A DNA stretch of 64,000 bases from Nocardioides ginsengisegetis (GCF_014138045.1 NZ_JACGXA010000001.1:493501-557500), one strand, 5' to 3'. Numbered from the stretch's first letter, positions 7,814 to 17,588 are shown. Notes: generated from the sequence alone by a model not told the origin. A program made the numbers and translations.

Positions 7814-8834
7814 TCCACTCCTTGACCTGCGCCACGGTGGCGGCCGGGTCGTCGGAGGCGGGGATGACGGAGAGCTCGGTGCAGCCGGCCTCCTGGAAGG
7901 CCGCGATCCGCTCCTTGACGTATGACGCGGGGCCGACCAGGTTGCCCGCCTCCAGCCACTCGAGCGGGACCTTGGCCTCGGCGTCCCGCTTGTTGCCGCC
8001 GAGGTAGAGGTCCTGGATCTCCTTGGCCTCCTTCTCGTAGCCGTACTGGCAGGCGAGCTCGTTGTAGAAGTTCTTGCCGCGGGCGCCCATGCCGCCGACG
8101 TAGAGCGCGTACATCGGGCGCATGAAGTCGAGCATCCCCTTCACGTCCTCGCCGATCGCGACCATGCCGCCGGCGCTGATCTGCAGCGGCCCGAGCTCGG
8201 GGGCGCGCTTGGCGACGCCGGCCGCGATGGCCTCGCCCCAGACGTCCTTGGCCTTGTCGGGGTGGAAGAGGAACGGCAGCCAGCCGTCGGCGCACTCGGC
8301 GGTCATCTCGACGTTCTTGCTGCCCAGGGCGGCGACCCAGAGCGGCACGTCGGCGCGCTCGGGCTTGTTGAGCAGCTTGAGGGGCTTGCCGAGGCCGAGA
8401 CCCTGGTCGGCGGGCAGCGGGATCTTGTAAATGCCGTCGCTGGTCAGCGCCTCGCGGCGCAGGCCGCGGCGGAGCATGTCGAGGATCTCGCGGGTGCGGC
8501 CGAGCGGCTTGTCGTAGGGGAGTCCGTGGAAGCCCTCGATGACCTGCGGGCCCGAGGCACCGAGACCGATGACGGCGCGGCCGCCGGAGACGTTGTCGAG
8601 TCCGGCCGCGGTCTGCAGCAGGGCGCCCGGGGTGCGGGAGTAGATGTTCAGGATGCCGGCGGCGATCTCGACCGTCTCGGTCTTCGCGGCCAGGTAGCCC
8701 ATCAGCGTGGGGGAGTCGAAGCCGTAGGGCTCGGCGACCCAGATCCGGTCGAGGCCGGCCTTCTCGAGTCCGGCCAGCTGGTCGGCGGTCTCGCGCGGGT
8801 TGCCGGCGTAGGTCAGGGGCATCGAGAGCTTCAT
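7806..8834 (-). CDS. LLM-class F420-dependent oxidoreductase
   Basis: The product is 342 residues of the luciferase-like monooxygenase TIM-barrel family. The N-terminus (MKLSMPLTYAGNPRET) and internal motifs (RIWVAEPYGFDSPT, AAGILNIYSRTPG, IGLGASGPQVIEGFHG) are typical of actinobacterial F420-dependent enzymes. The substrate is unknown. The start is ATG at 8834; an in-frame GTG at 8843 also exists and no clear ribosome site decides. A 24-bp palindrome at 8845-8868, shared with the acyl-CoA dehydrogenase promoter, lies just upstream. This suggests one regulator for both. Confidence 0.87.
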   Translation of the reverse strand: MKLSMPLTYAGNPRETADQLAGLEKAGLDRIWVAEPYGFDSPTLMGYLAAKTETVEIAAGILNIYSRTPGALLQTAAGLDNVSGGRAVIGLGASGPQVIEGFHGLPYDKPLGRTREILDMLRRGLRREALTSDGIYKIPLPADQGLGLGKPLKLLNKPERADVPLWVAALGSKNVEMTAECADGWLPFLFHPDKAKDVWGEAIAAGVAKRAPELGPLQISAGGMVAIGEDVKGMLDFMRPMYALYVGGMGARGKNFYNELACQYGYEKEAKEIQDLYLGGNKRDAEAKVPLEWLEAGNLVGPASYVKERIAAFQEAGCTELSVIPASDDPAATVAQVKEWIS

Positions 8835-8844
8835 GGCGGTCACT

Positions 8845-8868
8845 CTGACACCGGCGCTGTCACAGTGG
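8845..8868 (+). promoter_or_regulatory. Second copy of the palindromic operator, upstream of LLM gene
   Basis: The plus strand reads CTGACA-CC-GG-CG-CTGTCACAGTGG. It matches the minus-strand site at 5344-5367 at 20 of 24 positions. It lies 10 bp upstream of the ATG at 8834, in the 42-bp gap between the acyltransferase end and the LLM start, so a bound protein would cover the transcription start. Confidence 0.6.
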
Positions 8869-8876
8869 CAATGGGT

Positions 8877-10967
8877 TCACCGGCTCCAGAGACCGAGGTC
8901 ACGGCCGAGCGGCTCGGCCAGGGTGGCGGCGTACTCGGTGGTGAGGTGGTCGACGTCGCGGTAGGTGATCGTCGAGCCGACCACGATCGGGCAGGAGCCG
9001 TCCCAGCACAGCCAGCGGGTCGGGTCGGTGACCTCCACGCCGTGGGCGCGGGCGCGGCGGACCGGGACGGCGCCGAGGGTCCGGGACCGGTCCAGCGGCC
9101 GGAAGAGGCAGTCGCCGAGGTCGGGGTCGCCGGTGGTCAGGCAGGTCGCCGGGTCCTCGGGCGACTTGGGCACGTCGCGGATCAGGGCGACGTGGGGGGC
9201 CAGGTCGGTGAGCCGGTCGAAGAGCTCGTCGTAGCCGGCGGTCAGGACGCGGCTCACGGCGCCCTCCTCCAGCAGGTGGTTGCCGTCGACCCAGACGCCG
9301 TTGACCGGAGGAGAGGAGGCGACGACGACGAGGTCGGGGTCGAGGTCCGCGACCTGCTGCAGCACCCAGTCGTGGAACTCGTCGCAGTCGGCCCACGGCT
9401 TCCCCTCCTCGAGGTCGCCGACGGTCACGCGGGCGGCCGTGCACTGCGGCTTGACGAGGTAGTAGGCCTTCCAGCCGTCGTGCCGGGCGATCTCCTCGAA
9501 GGCGGGGATCCAGGCGCGGGCGTGCGAGTCACCCGTGACGACGAGGGTGCGCTCCCCGTCGGGGTTCCCGCGAGGGCACAGGTCCCGAGTGTCGGGGAAG
9601 TCCGTGTAGTCGCAGTCGCCGACGTCGGCCACGGAGTCGCGCAGGCTGAGCACGTCAGGCGTCAGGTCACTGGGCACGGGCCGGTGGTCGCGGGCGGCCA
9701 GGACGCTGGCCCGGACCAACGCGACGGTCCGGTCGGCGCCCGGCGGGGCGCCGTACTCCCCGACGGTGACGGCCGGGTCGTGCCCGAGCTCGCCGCCGCG
9801 CCACTCGGTCCACCACCACGAGCCGGTGCAGGCGACCGCGACCAGCGCGACGCAGGCGGGGTAGAGCGCGACGGCCCGCGGCACCGTCAGCACCCGGGCG
9901 GGGCGGCCGGTGCGGAACGGCGTCTCCACGAACGTGTACGTCGCTCCCGCGAGCGCGAACGTGGCCAGCAGCGCCGACGCGGTCTCGAGGCCGGTCAGGG
10001 AGCGGCCGAGGTGGCGCTCGGCGAGGACCAGCACCGGCCAGTGCCACAGGTAGAGCGAGTAGGACCAGTCCCCGACGGTCCGGAGCGGCTGGAGGCCGAG
10101 CCAGCGGTTGGGGGTCGGCTCGTGCCGTCCCGCGCCGGCGAGGAGCACCAGAGCGGTCCCGACGACGGGGAGGGCGGCCGCGGAGCCGGGGAACGGCGTG
10201 GCCGTGGTGAAGGTCAGGCAGGCGACCGCGATCGCGGCGAGCCCGGCGCCGGTGAGCAGGGCCAGCGCCCTCGGGCTGAGCGCGCGGACGAGCCGCGGCG
10301 CGACGAGCGCGGTGAGGGCGCCCAGGCCGAGCTCCCAGGCGCGCGTCAGCGTGGAGAAGTAGGCCGCCACCGGGTCGCTGCCGGTCTGCACGACCGACCA
10401 CGTGAACGACGCGACGGTGGCGACGGCCAGCACGACGGCGAGGTCCCGGCGGGGCAGCGGGGTGCGGCGTCGTTCGCCCCGCGCGGTGAGCACGACCGCG
10501 GCGAGGAGCAACGGCCAGACGAGGTAGAACTGCTCCTCCACCGACAGCGACCAGTAGTGCTGGAGCGGTGAGGGGCCCTGGTCCTGGGCGAAGTAGTCGA
10601 CCCCGTCGGCGGCGAAGTGCAGGTTGGCGGCGAAGGCCGTGGCCCAGCCCGCGTCGGTCACCACCTGGCGGGCGTCGACCAGGCTCAGGTAGACCAGCGA
10701 GGCGGCCAGGGTCACGACGGTCACCAGGGTCGCGGCGGGCAGGATCCGGCGGGCCCGGCGGGCCCAGAAGCCGGCGAGGCTCAGCCGGCCGGTGCGCTCG
10801 ACCTCCGCGAAGAGCAGGCGCGAGATCAGGTAGCCCGAGACGACGAAGAAGACGTCGACGCCGACGTAGCCGCCGGTGAGGCCCGGGATGCCGGCGTGGG
10901 CAGCGATGACGGTCAGGACCGCGACCGCGCGCAGGCCCTGGATGTCTCCGCGCACCCGGTTCGCCAC
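8877..10967 (-). CDS. OafA/YrhL-family O-acyltransferase with C-terminal SGNH domain
   Basis: The product is 696 residues. The N-terminal half is an acyltransferase-3 domain with about ten membrane helices. It carries DIQGLRAVAVLTVIAAHAG with the conserved Arg and His, VGVDVFFVVSGYL, and WSLSVEEQFYLVWP. After a last helix near residue 385, an extracytoplasmic SGNH hydrolase-like domain follows (about 430-690). It has GDSHARAW with the nucleophile Ser and a late DVDHLT with Asp/His. Such fused proteins acetylate cell-wall or capsular sugars. The start is GTG at 10967. It lies 27 bp after the SARP gene, so the two may be co-transcribed. Confidence 0.92.
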   Translation of the reverse strand: MANRVRGDIQGLRAVAVLTVIAAHAGIPGLTGGYVGVDVFFVVSGYLISRLLFAEVERTGRLSLAGFWARRARRILPAATLVTVVTLAASLVYLSLVDARQVVTDAGWATAFAANLHFAADGVDYFAQDQGPSPLQHYWSLSVEEQFYLVWPLLLAAVVLTARGERRRTPLPRRDLAVVLAVATVASFTWSVVQTGSDPVAAYFSTLTRAWELGLGALTALVAPRLVRALSPRALALLTGAGLAAIAVACLTFTTATPFPGSAAALPVVGTALVLLAGAGRHEPTPNRWLGLQPLRTVGDWSYSLYLWHWPVLVLAERHLGRSLTGLETASALLATFALAGATYTFVETPFRTGRPARVLTVPRAVALYPACVALVAVACTGSWWWTEWRGGELGHDPAVTVGEYGAPPGADRTVALVRASVLAARDHRPVPSDLTPDVLSLRDSVADVGDCDYTDFPDTRDLCPRGNPDGERTLVVTGDSHARAWIPAFEEIARHDGWKAYYLVKPQCTAARVTVGDLEEGKPWADCDEFHDWVLQQVADLDPDLVVVASSPPVNGVWVDGNHLLEEGAVSRVLTAGYDELFDRLTDLAPHVALIRDVPKSPEDPATCLTTGDPDLGDCLFRPLDRSRTLGAVPVRRARAHGVEVTDPTRWLCWDGSCPIVVGSTITYRDVDHLTTEYAATLAEPLGRDLGLWSR

Positions 10968-10994
10968 GCGCAGACCGTACCCAAGGGGGTCGGG

Positions 10995-13900
10995 TCAGGG
11001 TGTGGGGCAGGTCGAGCGGTAGGGCTCGTCCCCGAAGTACTCCTGCCACTCCGCACCGGACAGGTCGCGGCCCACGGCCCGGCACGCGAACGCGATGGCG
11101 TGCTGGGCGCTGGGGTCCCAGACGTAGACCGCGGGGTCGCCGGACCAGGGAGCGACCAGCAGAGAGTGGCCGTCGGGGCGGAACTCGGCGGACACCAGGA
11201 ACCTGTTGGGGGCGGTGATCTCGCTGACCGGGGTGCCGGTCGCGCTGTCCCACACCACGACCGAGCCGTTGGCCCCGGTGGTCACCAGCTGGGAGCCGTC
11301 AGGCGAGAAGGCGCCCCAGAAGACACCTGCGTCGTGGACCCGCAGGGGTGGACGGACGGGCTGGTGGGTGTGGAGGTCGATCACCTCGACCTCGCCGTCG
11401 AAGCCGGTCGCCGCCGCGTAGCGACCATCGGGGGAGTACGCCGCCCAGATCCCGTTGCCCATCGAGAGGTGTCCGGTCGCGAGCCTGGTGCCGTGCTCGA
11501 GGTCGACGAGCGCCCACTCCGTCGAGGGGTCGTTCCACAGCGGGTCGGGACTGGGCCCACCCATGAGCACGAAGGCCGTCCAGTCGTCCGGCCCGGCGGC
11601 CACACAGCACACGTGCTTGCCCAGGTCGACCGGCTTGCCGAGCGGCGACAGCGTGTCGGCGCCGACCATCGAGATGCGTCCGTCGAGCTCGGCCACGACC
11701 AGGCGACTGCCGTCGGGGGAGAAGTCGGTCTCGACGACCCGCGGCCCGCCGGGACGGAAGGAACGGACGAGGCGGCCCCGGCGCCCGTCGAAGAGCTCGA
11801 CCGTGCCCCCGTCGGCATTGACGTAGCGATCGTGCGACCAGCTGCCCCCACCGAAGGAGAAGCCCTCACGGGCGGCCCGGACCGTGTGGGCGCGTCGCCG
11901 GGCGACGTCGAGCAGCACGTAGGTCTGACGCGGCGCCGACCCACGGCACAGCGCGAAGGCGACGTACCCCCCGGAGGGTGACGGGGTGGCGAAGCAGGCG
12001 CCCTCCCGGTTGGTCGCGGTCCACGGCAGGCCTTGCACCGGGATGCGCCGGAGGAAGCGACGGTCGCCGTCGACGTCCCAGCTGCGCAGCGCGTGGTCGT
12101 GGCCACCGCTCACGACGGTGGCGCCGTCGGGAGTCAGCGCCACGGCCGGACCGGCGCCGAAGCCCAGCGGGAACTGGGCGACCCGTGCCCCGGAGCGGGT
12201 GTCCCACACGGTGGTCTCCCGATCCGGCCAGGTCGTCGTCAGCAGGCGCTCGCCGGACCGGTCGAAGCGGACGACGTCGACCTCGGCGGTGGTCCGGACC
12301 TGCCGCCGCACGCGGCCGGTCCGGGCGTCGACGAGGGCCACCGCCCGGGTCGTGCCCAGGGCGACCGCGAGGAACCGACCGTCGGGGCTGACCTCGAGAC
12401 CGGAACCGTCACCGTCCCCCGGGTCGAAGTCCAGCGACGCGAGCGGGCGGACCGCGCCGGTGGTCAGGTCGTGCACCGCCAGACCGGGGGCGGAGTAGAG
12501 CAGCCGACCGTCCGGGCTGAGCGCCACCGAGGCCCAGCCCCAATGGCTCGTGAGGTCGACGAGCGTGGGCGGTCGTTGCGACCTCAGGTGCCAGACCACT
12601 GCGGTGACAGGACCGCCGCGGTCCCCGCGGGTGACCCGGACGAGGACGGCCGCGAGGGTGGTGCCGTCCCGGCTGAAGGTGAGGTCGGTGACCCGCCAGG
12701 GCCCGCCGGGCACCCGGGGGAGCGCGGGGGCGACAGGGGCGAGGCCGTTGCCGCGCAGGAGCACGACGGGGTGCCGGCTCAGGGCCGTGCTGGCGACGGC
12801 GACCATCTGGCCGTCGGGGGCGAACTCGACGTTGCGGATCTGCTCCATCTCGGTGCGCGGGGCCCCGACCTGGCGGGTGGCGACCTGGTGGCCGGTGGCC
12901 AGGTCCACGAGGCGCACTTCGTGGGTCGCGTCGACGGTCACGACGCGGCGGCCGTCGGGGCTGATGTCGACCGCGAGCGCCTCGGCGCCGTCCAGGTGCC
13001 AGGACCGCACCAACGCGGGTCGCCTGGCCAGGACCTGGGTGAGGCTGCTGAGGGTCTGAGGTGACGACTGCAGGCGGACTCCCGCGACGCCGAGCAGGAG
13101 CGCGAGGTCGATGTCCTCGGTCACCACGGCCTGGGCGCCGGCGCGCTGGGCGCGCGCCGAGAGCGCGGCCGCCTGTGCCGTGGCCTCCGCGCGTACGGCG
13201 GTGGTGGCGTTGCGGCCCGCACGGTCGGACTGGACGACGGCGACGCCGCCGGCCGCCAGCGCCAGCACGAGCAGGACGACGGCGCCGGCCAGGACCAGCC
13301 GCAGCCGACCGATGAGGCGCGCCTGCCGCCGCGCGTGCTCGGCGGCGAGGTCGGCCTCGGCCTCGGAGGTGGCCCGGGAGGCCTCCAGGAAGTCCCGCTC
13401 GACCTCCGTGAGGGCGATCGAACCACGTCGCCGCCAGTCCCGGGCCTGCACCAGGCGCACGCCGCGGTAGAGCTCGCTGTCCGGGCGGCCGAGCGTCTCC
13501 CACGCGTCGGCGGCGGCGGAGAGGTGGTGCAGGATCCGCTGCCCCTCGACGTCGTCGTCGAGCCAGGACCGGAGTCGCGGCCAGGCGCGGGCGAGTGCCT
13601 CGTGGGTGATCTCGAGGACCCCGTCGCCGCTCGTCACCAGACGGGCGGCGACGAGCATGTCGATGAGCCGCATCATGTCCGGGTCGGTCGCGACCTGACG
13701 GGTGGGGACGGGGCTGAGGACGGGCTCGCCCTGGTGGCCGGGGGCGACGAGCCGGAGCACCAGGTCGCGCATCAGGTGCCGGAGCCCCGGCTCGATCTGG
13801 CCGTAGAGCCGTTCGGCCGACTGGGCGACGGCTCCGTGGATGCCGCCGGACGCCCGGTAGCCGGCCACCGTGAGCGTGTTGCTCTCGCGCCGCTTCCAGG

Positions 13901-15272
13901 TCTCCAGGAGGGCGTGCGACATCAGGGGGAGGGCCCCGGGGTCGTCCTCGACCTCACGCACCAGCACGTCGACCAGGCCCGGCTCGATCATCAGCCCCGC
14001 CTGGCGGGCCGGGGCCTCGACCGCCTCGCGCAGCCCCGCCTCGCTGAGACCGCCGACGAGGTAGAGGCCCTGCTCCACGAGCCGCGCGAACGACGCGTGC
14101 GCGGCCAGGTCGGCGAGCCGGTCGGCCCGCAGCGCGAGGGCGATCGTCCGGTCGGCGGCCTCGTCGACGAGGGCCTGGAGGAAGTCCTGCTGCTCGTGCG
14201 GGTCCGCGCAGAGCGAGAAGACCTCCTCGAACTGGTCGATCAGCAGGACCGTCCCGCGGGGCAGTCCGTCGGCGGCCGTCAGTGCCCGCATCGGGTGCCG
14301 GCCCGGGGTGATCAGGCGGGTGGCGCGGCCGTCGCGGTGCAGAGCCGCTGCCACCCCGGCCCGGAGCAGCGACGACTTGCCCGACCCCGAGGGTCCGACC
14401 AGGGCGAGCACCGGGGTGCGGGCGAGCACGCCCAGACAGGCGGCCACGTCCTCGGCGCGGCCGAAGAACCGGTCCGCGTCGTCCACGTCGTACGGCATCA
14501 ACCCCTGGTAGGGGCACTCGCCGTTGGTGACGACCGGTCCCTCCGTCAGCAGCGCCGCGTCCTGCCGGAGGATGGCCTGCTCCAGCGCCGCGACGTCGGG
14601 GCCGGGGTCGATGCCCAGCTGCTCGGCCAGGACCCTGCGGAGACGGTGGAGGGTGCGCAGCGCCTCGGCCTGCTGGCCGGCCTGGTACTGCGCGAGGGCG
14701 AGCAGCGTCCAGCGGCGCTCGCGCAGCGGGGCCGCCCGGACCATCGTCTGGGCCTCGGCCAGGACGTGCCCGTGGCGCCCGGACCGCAGGTGCGCGTCGA
14801 CCCGGAGCTCCTCTGCCTCGAGGTGCAGCTCCACCAGCCGCCGGACCTCGGCCTCCGCAGGTGCCCAGCCGTCGAGGTCGGCGAAGGGGTCCCCGTTCCA
14901 CAGGGCGAGCGCCTCGGTCAGCTGGAATCCGGCCCGGTCGCTCTCGCCCAGGGACAGCAGCTCCCGTGCACGGACCACGATCCGCTCGAAGCGTCGGGCG
15001 TCGACCTGGTCCGGCGGCAGGACGAGCACGTATCCGTGGTCGGAGGTGGTGATCGCGGTGGGGCCGAGCACCTTCCGTAGCCGCACGATGCAGCCCTGCA
15101 GGACCTTGTGGGCCGAGCTGGGAGGGGTGTCGCCCCACAGCGCGTCGATCAGCAGGTCGGCGCTGACCGGACGACCGAGGCGCGTCGCCATCGTCTCGAG
15201 GACGACCCGGTCGCGGCGGCCGATGCGCTCGGCACCGTCCACGGAGAGCGGGCCGAGAACCGCGATTCCCAC
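10995..15272 (-). CDS. SARP/AfsR-family regulator with STAND ATPase, membrane helix and WD40 propeller
   Basis: The product is about 1425 residues. The order is: winged-helix DNA-binding domain (about 1-95), bacterial transcriptional activation domain (100-240), and a STAND NTPase beginning at GECPYQGLMPYD. The NTPase has a Walker A GPSGSGKSS near residue 290 and a Walker B-like VLLIDQFEEVFSL near 340. A single hydrophobic segment (about 655-675) follows, then WD40-like repeats to the end (SPDGR and VWD motifs). An ATP-switched, propeller-sensing transcription factor is likely. The GTG at 15272 is preferred because it gives the usual VLGPL start; a TTG at 15308 would add 12 atypical residues. 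Direct repeats upstream suggest autoregulation. Confidence 0.88.
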   Translation of the reverse strand: MGIAVLGPLSVDGAERIGRRDRVVLETMATRLGRPVSADLLIDALWGDTPPSSAHKVLQGCIVRLRKVLGPTAITTSDHGYVLVLPPDQVDARRFERIVVRARELLSLGESDRAGFQLTEALALWNGDPFADLDGWAPAEAEVRRLVELHLEAEELRVDAHLRSGRHGHVLAEAQTMVRAAPLRERRWTLLALAQYQAGQQAEALRTLHRLRRVLAEQLGIDPGPDVAALEQAILRQDAALLTEGPVVTNGECPYQGLMPYDVDDADRFFGRAEDVAACLGVLARTPVLALVGPSGSGKSSLLRAGVAAALHRDGRATRLITPGRHPMRALTAADGLPRGTVLLIDQFEEVFSLCADPHEQQDFLQALVDEAADRTIALALRADRLADLAAHASFARLVEQGLYLVGGLSEAGLREAVEAPARQAGLMIEPGLVDVLVREVEDDPGALPLMSHALLETWKRRESNTLTVAGYRASGGIHGAVAQSAERLYGQIEPGLRHLMRDLVLRLVAPGHQGEPVLSPVPTRQVATDPDMMRLIDMLVAARLVTSGDGVLEITHEALARAWPRLRSWLDDDVEGQRILHHLSAAADAWETLGRPDSELYRGVRLVQARDWRRRGSIALTEVERDFLEASRATSEAEADLAAEHARRQARLIGRLRLVLAGAVVLLVLALAAGGVAVVQSDRAGRNATTAVRAEATAQAAALSARAQRAGAQAVVTEDIDLALLLGVAGVRLQSSPQTLSSLTQVLARRPALVRSWHLDGAEALAVDISPDGRRVVTVDATHEVRLVDLATGHQVATRQVGAPRTEMEQIRNVEFAPDGQMVAVASTALSRHPVVLLRGNGLAPVAPALPRVPGGPWRVTDLTFSRDGTTLAAVLVRVTRGDRGGPVTAVVWHLRSQRPPTLVDLTSHWGWASVALSPDGRLLYSAPGLAVHDLTTGAVRPLASLDFDPGDGDGSGLEVSPDGRFLAVALGTTRAVALVDARTGRVRRQVRTTAEVDVVRFDRSGERLLTTTWPDRETTVWDTRSGARVAQFPLGFGAGPAVALTPDGATVVSGGHDHALRSWDVDGDRRFLRRIPVQGLPWTATNREGACFATPSPSGGYVAFALCRGSAPRQTYVLLDVARRRAHTVRAAREGFSFGGGSWSHDRYVNADGGTVELFDGRRGRLVRSFRPGGPRVVETDFSPDGSRLVVAELDGRISMVGADTLSPLGKPVDLGKHVCCVAAGPDDWTAFVLMGGPSPDPLWNDPSTEWALVDLEHGTRLATGHLSMGNGIWAAYSPDGRYAAATGFDGEVEVIDLHTHQPVRPPLRVHDAGVFWGAFSPDGSQLVTTGANGSVVVWDSATGTPVSEITAPNRFLVSAEFRPDGHSLLVAPWSGDPAVYVWDPSAQHAIAFACRAVGRDLSGAEWQEYFGDEPYRSTCPTP

Positions 15273-15322
15273 TCGTCCACCGTCGACCCCGTCCAGACCG
15301 CCCGTCAATGACGCGGATGGGC

Positions 15323-15342
15323 GGCGATACCAGGGCGATACC
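15323..15342 (+). promoter_or_regulatory. 11-bp-spaced direct repeat, probable SARP operator
   Basis: GGCGATACC occurs at 15323-15331 and again at 15334-15342, exactly 11 bp apart. SARP regulators bind direct repeats spaced by one helical turn. The site lies between the SARP gene and the divergent small secreted-protein gene, so it could serve either or both. No clear -10 was recognised at the usual 8 bp. Confidence 0.5.
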
Positions 15343-15436
15343 GATGCGGCGAGGTCGTGGAACCGGGGGGTGTCAGACCAGTGGGTGAGGCCGGCCAGAC
15401 CGTCCGGCCCGACAGAAACTCCGACAGGGGAAAGTC

Positions 15437-15811
15437 ATGAACCGCTACTCACTCGCCGCCGAGTCCCGCACCTGGTGGTGCCCCTCGGCCGCAGCCGGAT
15501 CGCTCGGGGCGACGGCGGTCGCCCTCGTCGCGCTCTCCACGCCGGTGGCCGTGGCCATGCCGGTCGAGACGACCCGCTCCGAGGCCCCGGCCTCGCTGGT
15601 GCCGTTCTCCTCCGCCGCCACGACCGGGGTCGAGCGTCCCTGCTTCATCCTCCAGCCGCACTGGAACACCGGGCTGGACGGCCCGCAGCCGACCTGCCTC
15701 ACGCAGGTGTCGGACCCCGTGGCCGAGCGCGTGGCCACCGGCTCGCTCTCGGGCGGCTACCGGGACGAGCCGGACCACGTGATCCGGCTGAACCTCGACT
15801 ACCTGCCTTGA
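15437..15811 (+). CDS. Small secreted protein of unknown function
   Basis: The product is 124 residues. It has a long N-terminal region, a hydrophobic stretch (ATAVALVALSTPVAVAM, about residues 24-41) and an Ala-rich cleavage region, indicating Sec export. The mature part is about 80 residues with two cysteines (RPCFIL and PTCLTQ) likely to pair, and no recognisable domain. GGGGAAAG upstream supports the start. It is divergent from the SARP gene and may be its target. Confidence 0.65.
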   Translation: MNRYSLAAESRTWWCPSAAAGSLGATAVALVALSTPVAVAMPVETTRSEAPASLVPFSSAATTGVERPCFILQPHWNTGLDGPQPTCLTQVSDPVAERVATGSLSGGYRDEPDHVIRLNLDYLP

Positions 15812-15830
15812 TGCCGACCCTCGCCCCGGG

Positions 15831-17588
15831 TCAGGCCTGGTGCTTGCCGTTCCAGCTGTCCCAGAGGGCGGCGTACGACCCGCCCGCCGCGACGAGCTCG
15901 TCGTGGGAGCCGAGCTCCGAGATCACGCCGTCCTCGACCACCGCGACCCGGTCGGCGTCGTGCGCCGAGAAGAGCCGGTGGGCGATCGCGATGACGGTGC
16001 GGCCGTGCAGCACCGCCGCCAGCGAGCGCTCGAGGTGGCGGGCGGCGCGCGGGTCGATCAGCGACGTCGCCTCGTCGAGGACGAGCGTGTGCGGGTCGGC
16101 GAGCACCAGTCGGGCCAGGGCGATCTGCTGGGCCTGCGCGGCCGTGACGGGTCGCCCGCCCGAGCCGACGACCTCGTCCAGGCCCTCCGGCATCGCGTCG
16201 ACCCAGTCGAGGGCGTCCACGGCCGCGAGGGCGGCCCGGATGTCGTCGTCCGTGGCTCCCGGGGGAGCCGCGAGCGCGAGGTTCTCGCGGAGCGTCCCGA
16301 CGAAGACGTGGTGCTCCTGGGTGACCAGCGCGACGTGCCCGCGCAGGTCGGCCAGGGGCAGCTCGACCAGGCCGACCCCGCCGACGGTCACCTGGCCGGT
16401 CCGCGGGGGATGGATGCCGGCGAGCAGCCGGCCGAGGGTCGACTTGCCCGCACCCGACGGGCCGACCATGGCGATGCGCTCGCCGACGCCGACCGACAGG
16501 TCCACGCCGTGCAGGACGTCGCGCCCGTCGACGTACGAGAACCGGACGTCGGAGGCGTCGAGCTGCTCGCCGTCGGGGGTCGAGCCCGAGACCTCGCGGT
16601 CGTCGGGCACCTGCGCGACGCCGAGCAGGCGCGCCAGCGACGCCGCACCCATCTGGAGCTCGTCGAGGATCGAGACGATCCGGTCGACCGGGTCGATCAG
16701 CATCTGCACGTAGAGCGTCGCGGCCGTGACGTCGCCCAGCGACGCGTGGCCGTGCATGTGCAGCCAGCCGCCGAAGAGCAGCGTGGCGACCGTGGGGATC
16801 AGGTAGGCGATCTCCATGTTGGGGAAGAACACCGTGCGCAGGAACAGCGTGTAGCGCTCCGCCGCGTAGGACTCCCGGATGTCGTCGTCGATGGCGCGGA
16901 CCCGCTCGTCGCCCAGGCCCAGCGCCTCGACCGTGCGGGCGCCCTCGACGGTCTCGGTGAGGGTGGCGTTGATGGCGGAGTACGACGCGCTCTCCCGGAG
17001 GTAGCCGTCCTTGGCGCGAGCGAGGTACCAGCGCAGCCCGATCACGAGCGGCGGGACGCCGAGCAGGCAGGGGAGGGCTACCCACCAGCCGACACTGATC
17101 GCGGCCACGAAGGTGACGATCGCGGTGATCACGGCGATCACCCACTCGGGCAGCGCCATCCGCACCGACCAGCCGAGCTGGTCGACGTCGCGGCTGGTGC
17201 GCGTGAGCAGGTCGCCCGACCCGGCGGACTCCACGACCCCGACGGGCAGGGCCAGGGTGTTGCCGACGAAGTCCTCGCGCAGCTCGGCCAGGACCTGCTC
17301 GCCCAGCACCGTGCTGACGTAGCGGGCGTAGCGGGTGAGCACCGTCTGCGCGACGAGGAAGCCGGCCAGCCACAGCATGATCCGGTCGACGTGGCCGGTG
17401 GTCGTGCCGCTCTGGACCTCCTGGACCAGGTTGCCGAGCAGCCGCGGGGCGGCCAGCCCGGTCAGGGCGGCCGCGACGTGCAGGACGACCGCGCCCCAGA
17501 GCATCCGCGGGTGCTGGCGGGCCAGCCGGGCGGCGTACCGCCGGACGGCGCGGGTGTCCGCGACGGGGAGCTTGGTGCCCACGCTCAT
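15831..17588 (-). CDS. ABC exporter subunit B (TMD-NBD), degenerate signature motif
   Basis: The product is 585 residues: six membrane helices over about 30-310, then a nucleotide-binding domain. Walker A (GPSGAGKSTLGR) and Walker B (LVLDEATS) are intact and the H-loop His is in IAIAHRL. The ABC signature, normally LSGGQ, is replaced by VTAAQAQQ. The partner gene has the reverse defects, so the two should form a heterodimer with one working ATP site. The ATG at 17588 overlaps the partner stop by 4 bp, showing translational coupling. Substrate unknown (drug, lipid or peptide). Confidence 0.92.
   Translation of the reverse strand: MSVGTKLPVADTRAVRRYAARLARQHPRMLWGAVVLHVAAALTGLAAPRLLGNLVQEVQSGTTTGHVDRIMLWLAGFLVAQTVLTRYARYVSTVLGEQVLAELREDFVGNTLALPVGVVESAGSGDLLTRTSRDVDQLGWSVRMALPEWVIAVITAIVTFVAAISVGWWVALPCLLGVPPLVIGLRWYLARAKDGYLRESASYSAINATLTETVEGARTVEALGLGDERVRAIDDDIRESYAAERYTLFLRTVFFPNMEIAYLIPTVATLLFGGWLHMHGHASLGDVTAATLYVQMLIDPVDRIVSILDELQMGAASLARLLGVAQVPDDREVSGSTPDGEQLDASDVRFSYVDGRDVLHGVDLSVGVGERIAMVGPSGAGKSTLGRLLAGIHPPRTGQVTVGGVGLVELPLADLRGHVALVTQEHHVFVGTLRENLALAAPPGATDDDIRAALAAVDALDWVDAMPEGLDEVVGSGGRPVTAAQAQQIALARLVLADPHTLVLDEATSLIDPRAARHLERSLAAVLHGRTVIAIAHRLFSAHDADRVAVVEDGVISELGSHDELVAAGGSYAALWDSWNGKHQA

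Noticed and set aside
8262..10571. A 769-codon plus-strand open frame
   Set aside because: It is antisense to the LLM oxidoreductase and acyltransferase, both well supported. Its composition is Gly/Arg/Asp-rich without domains.
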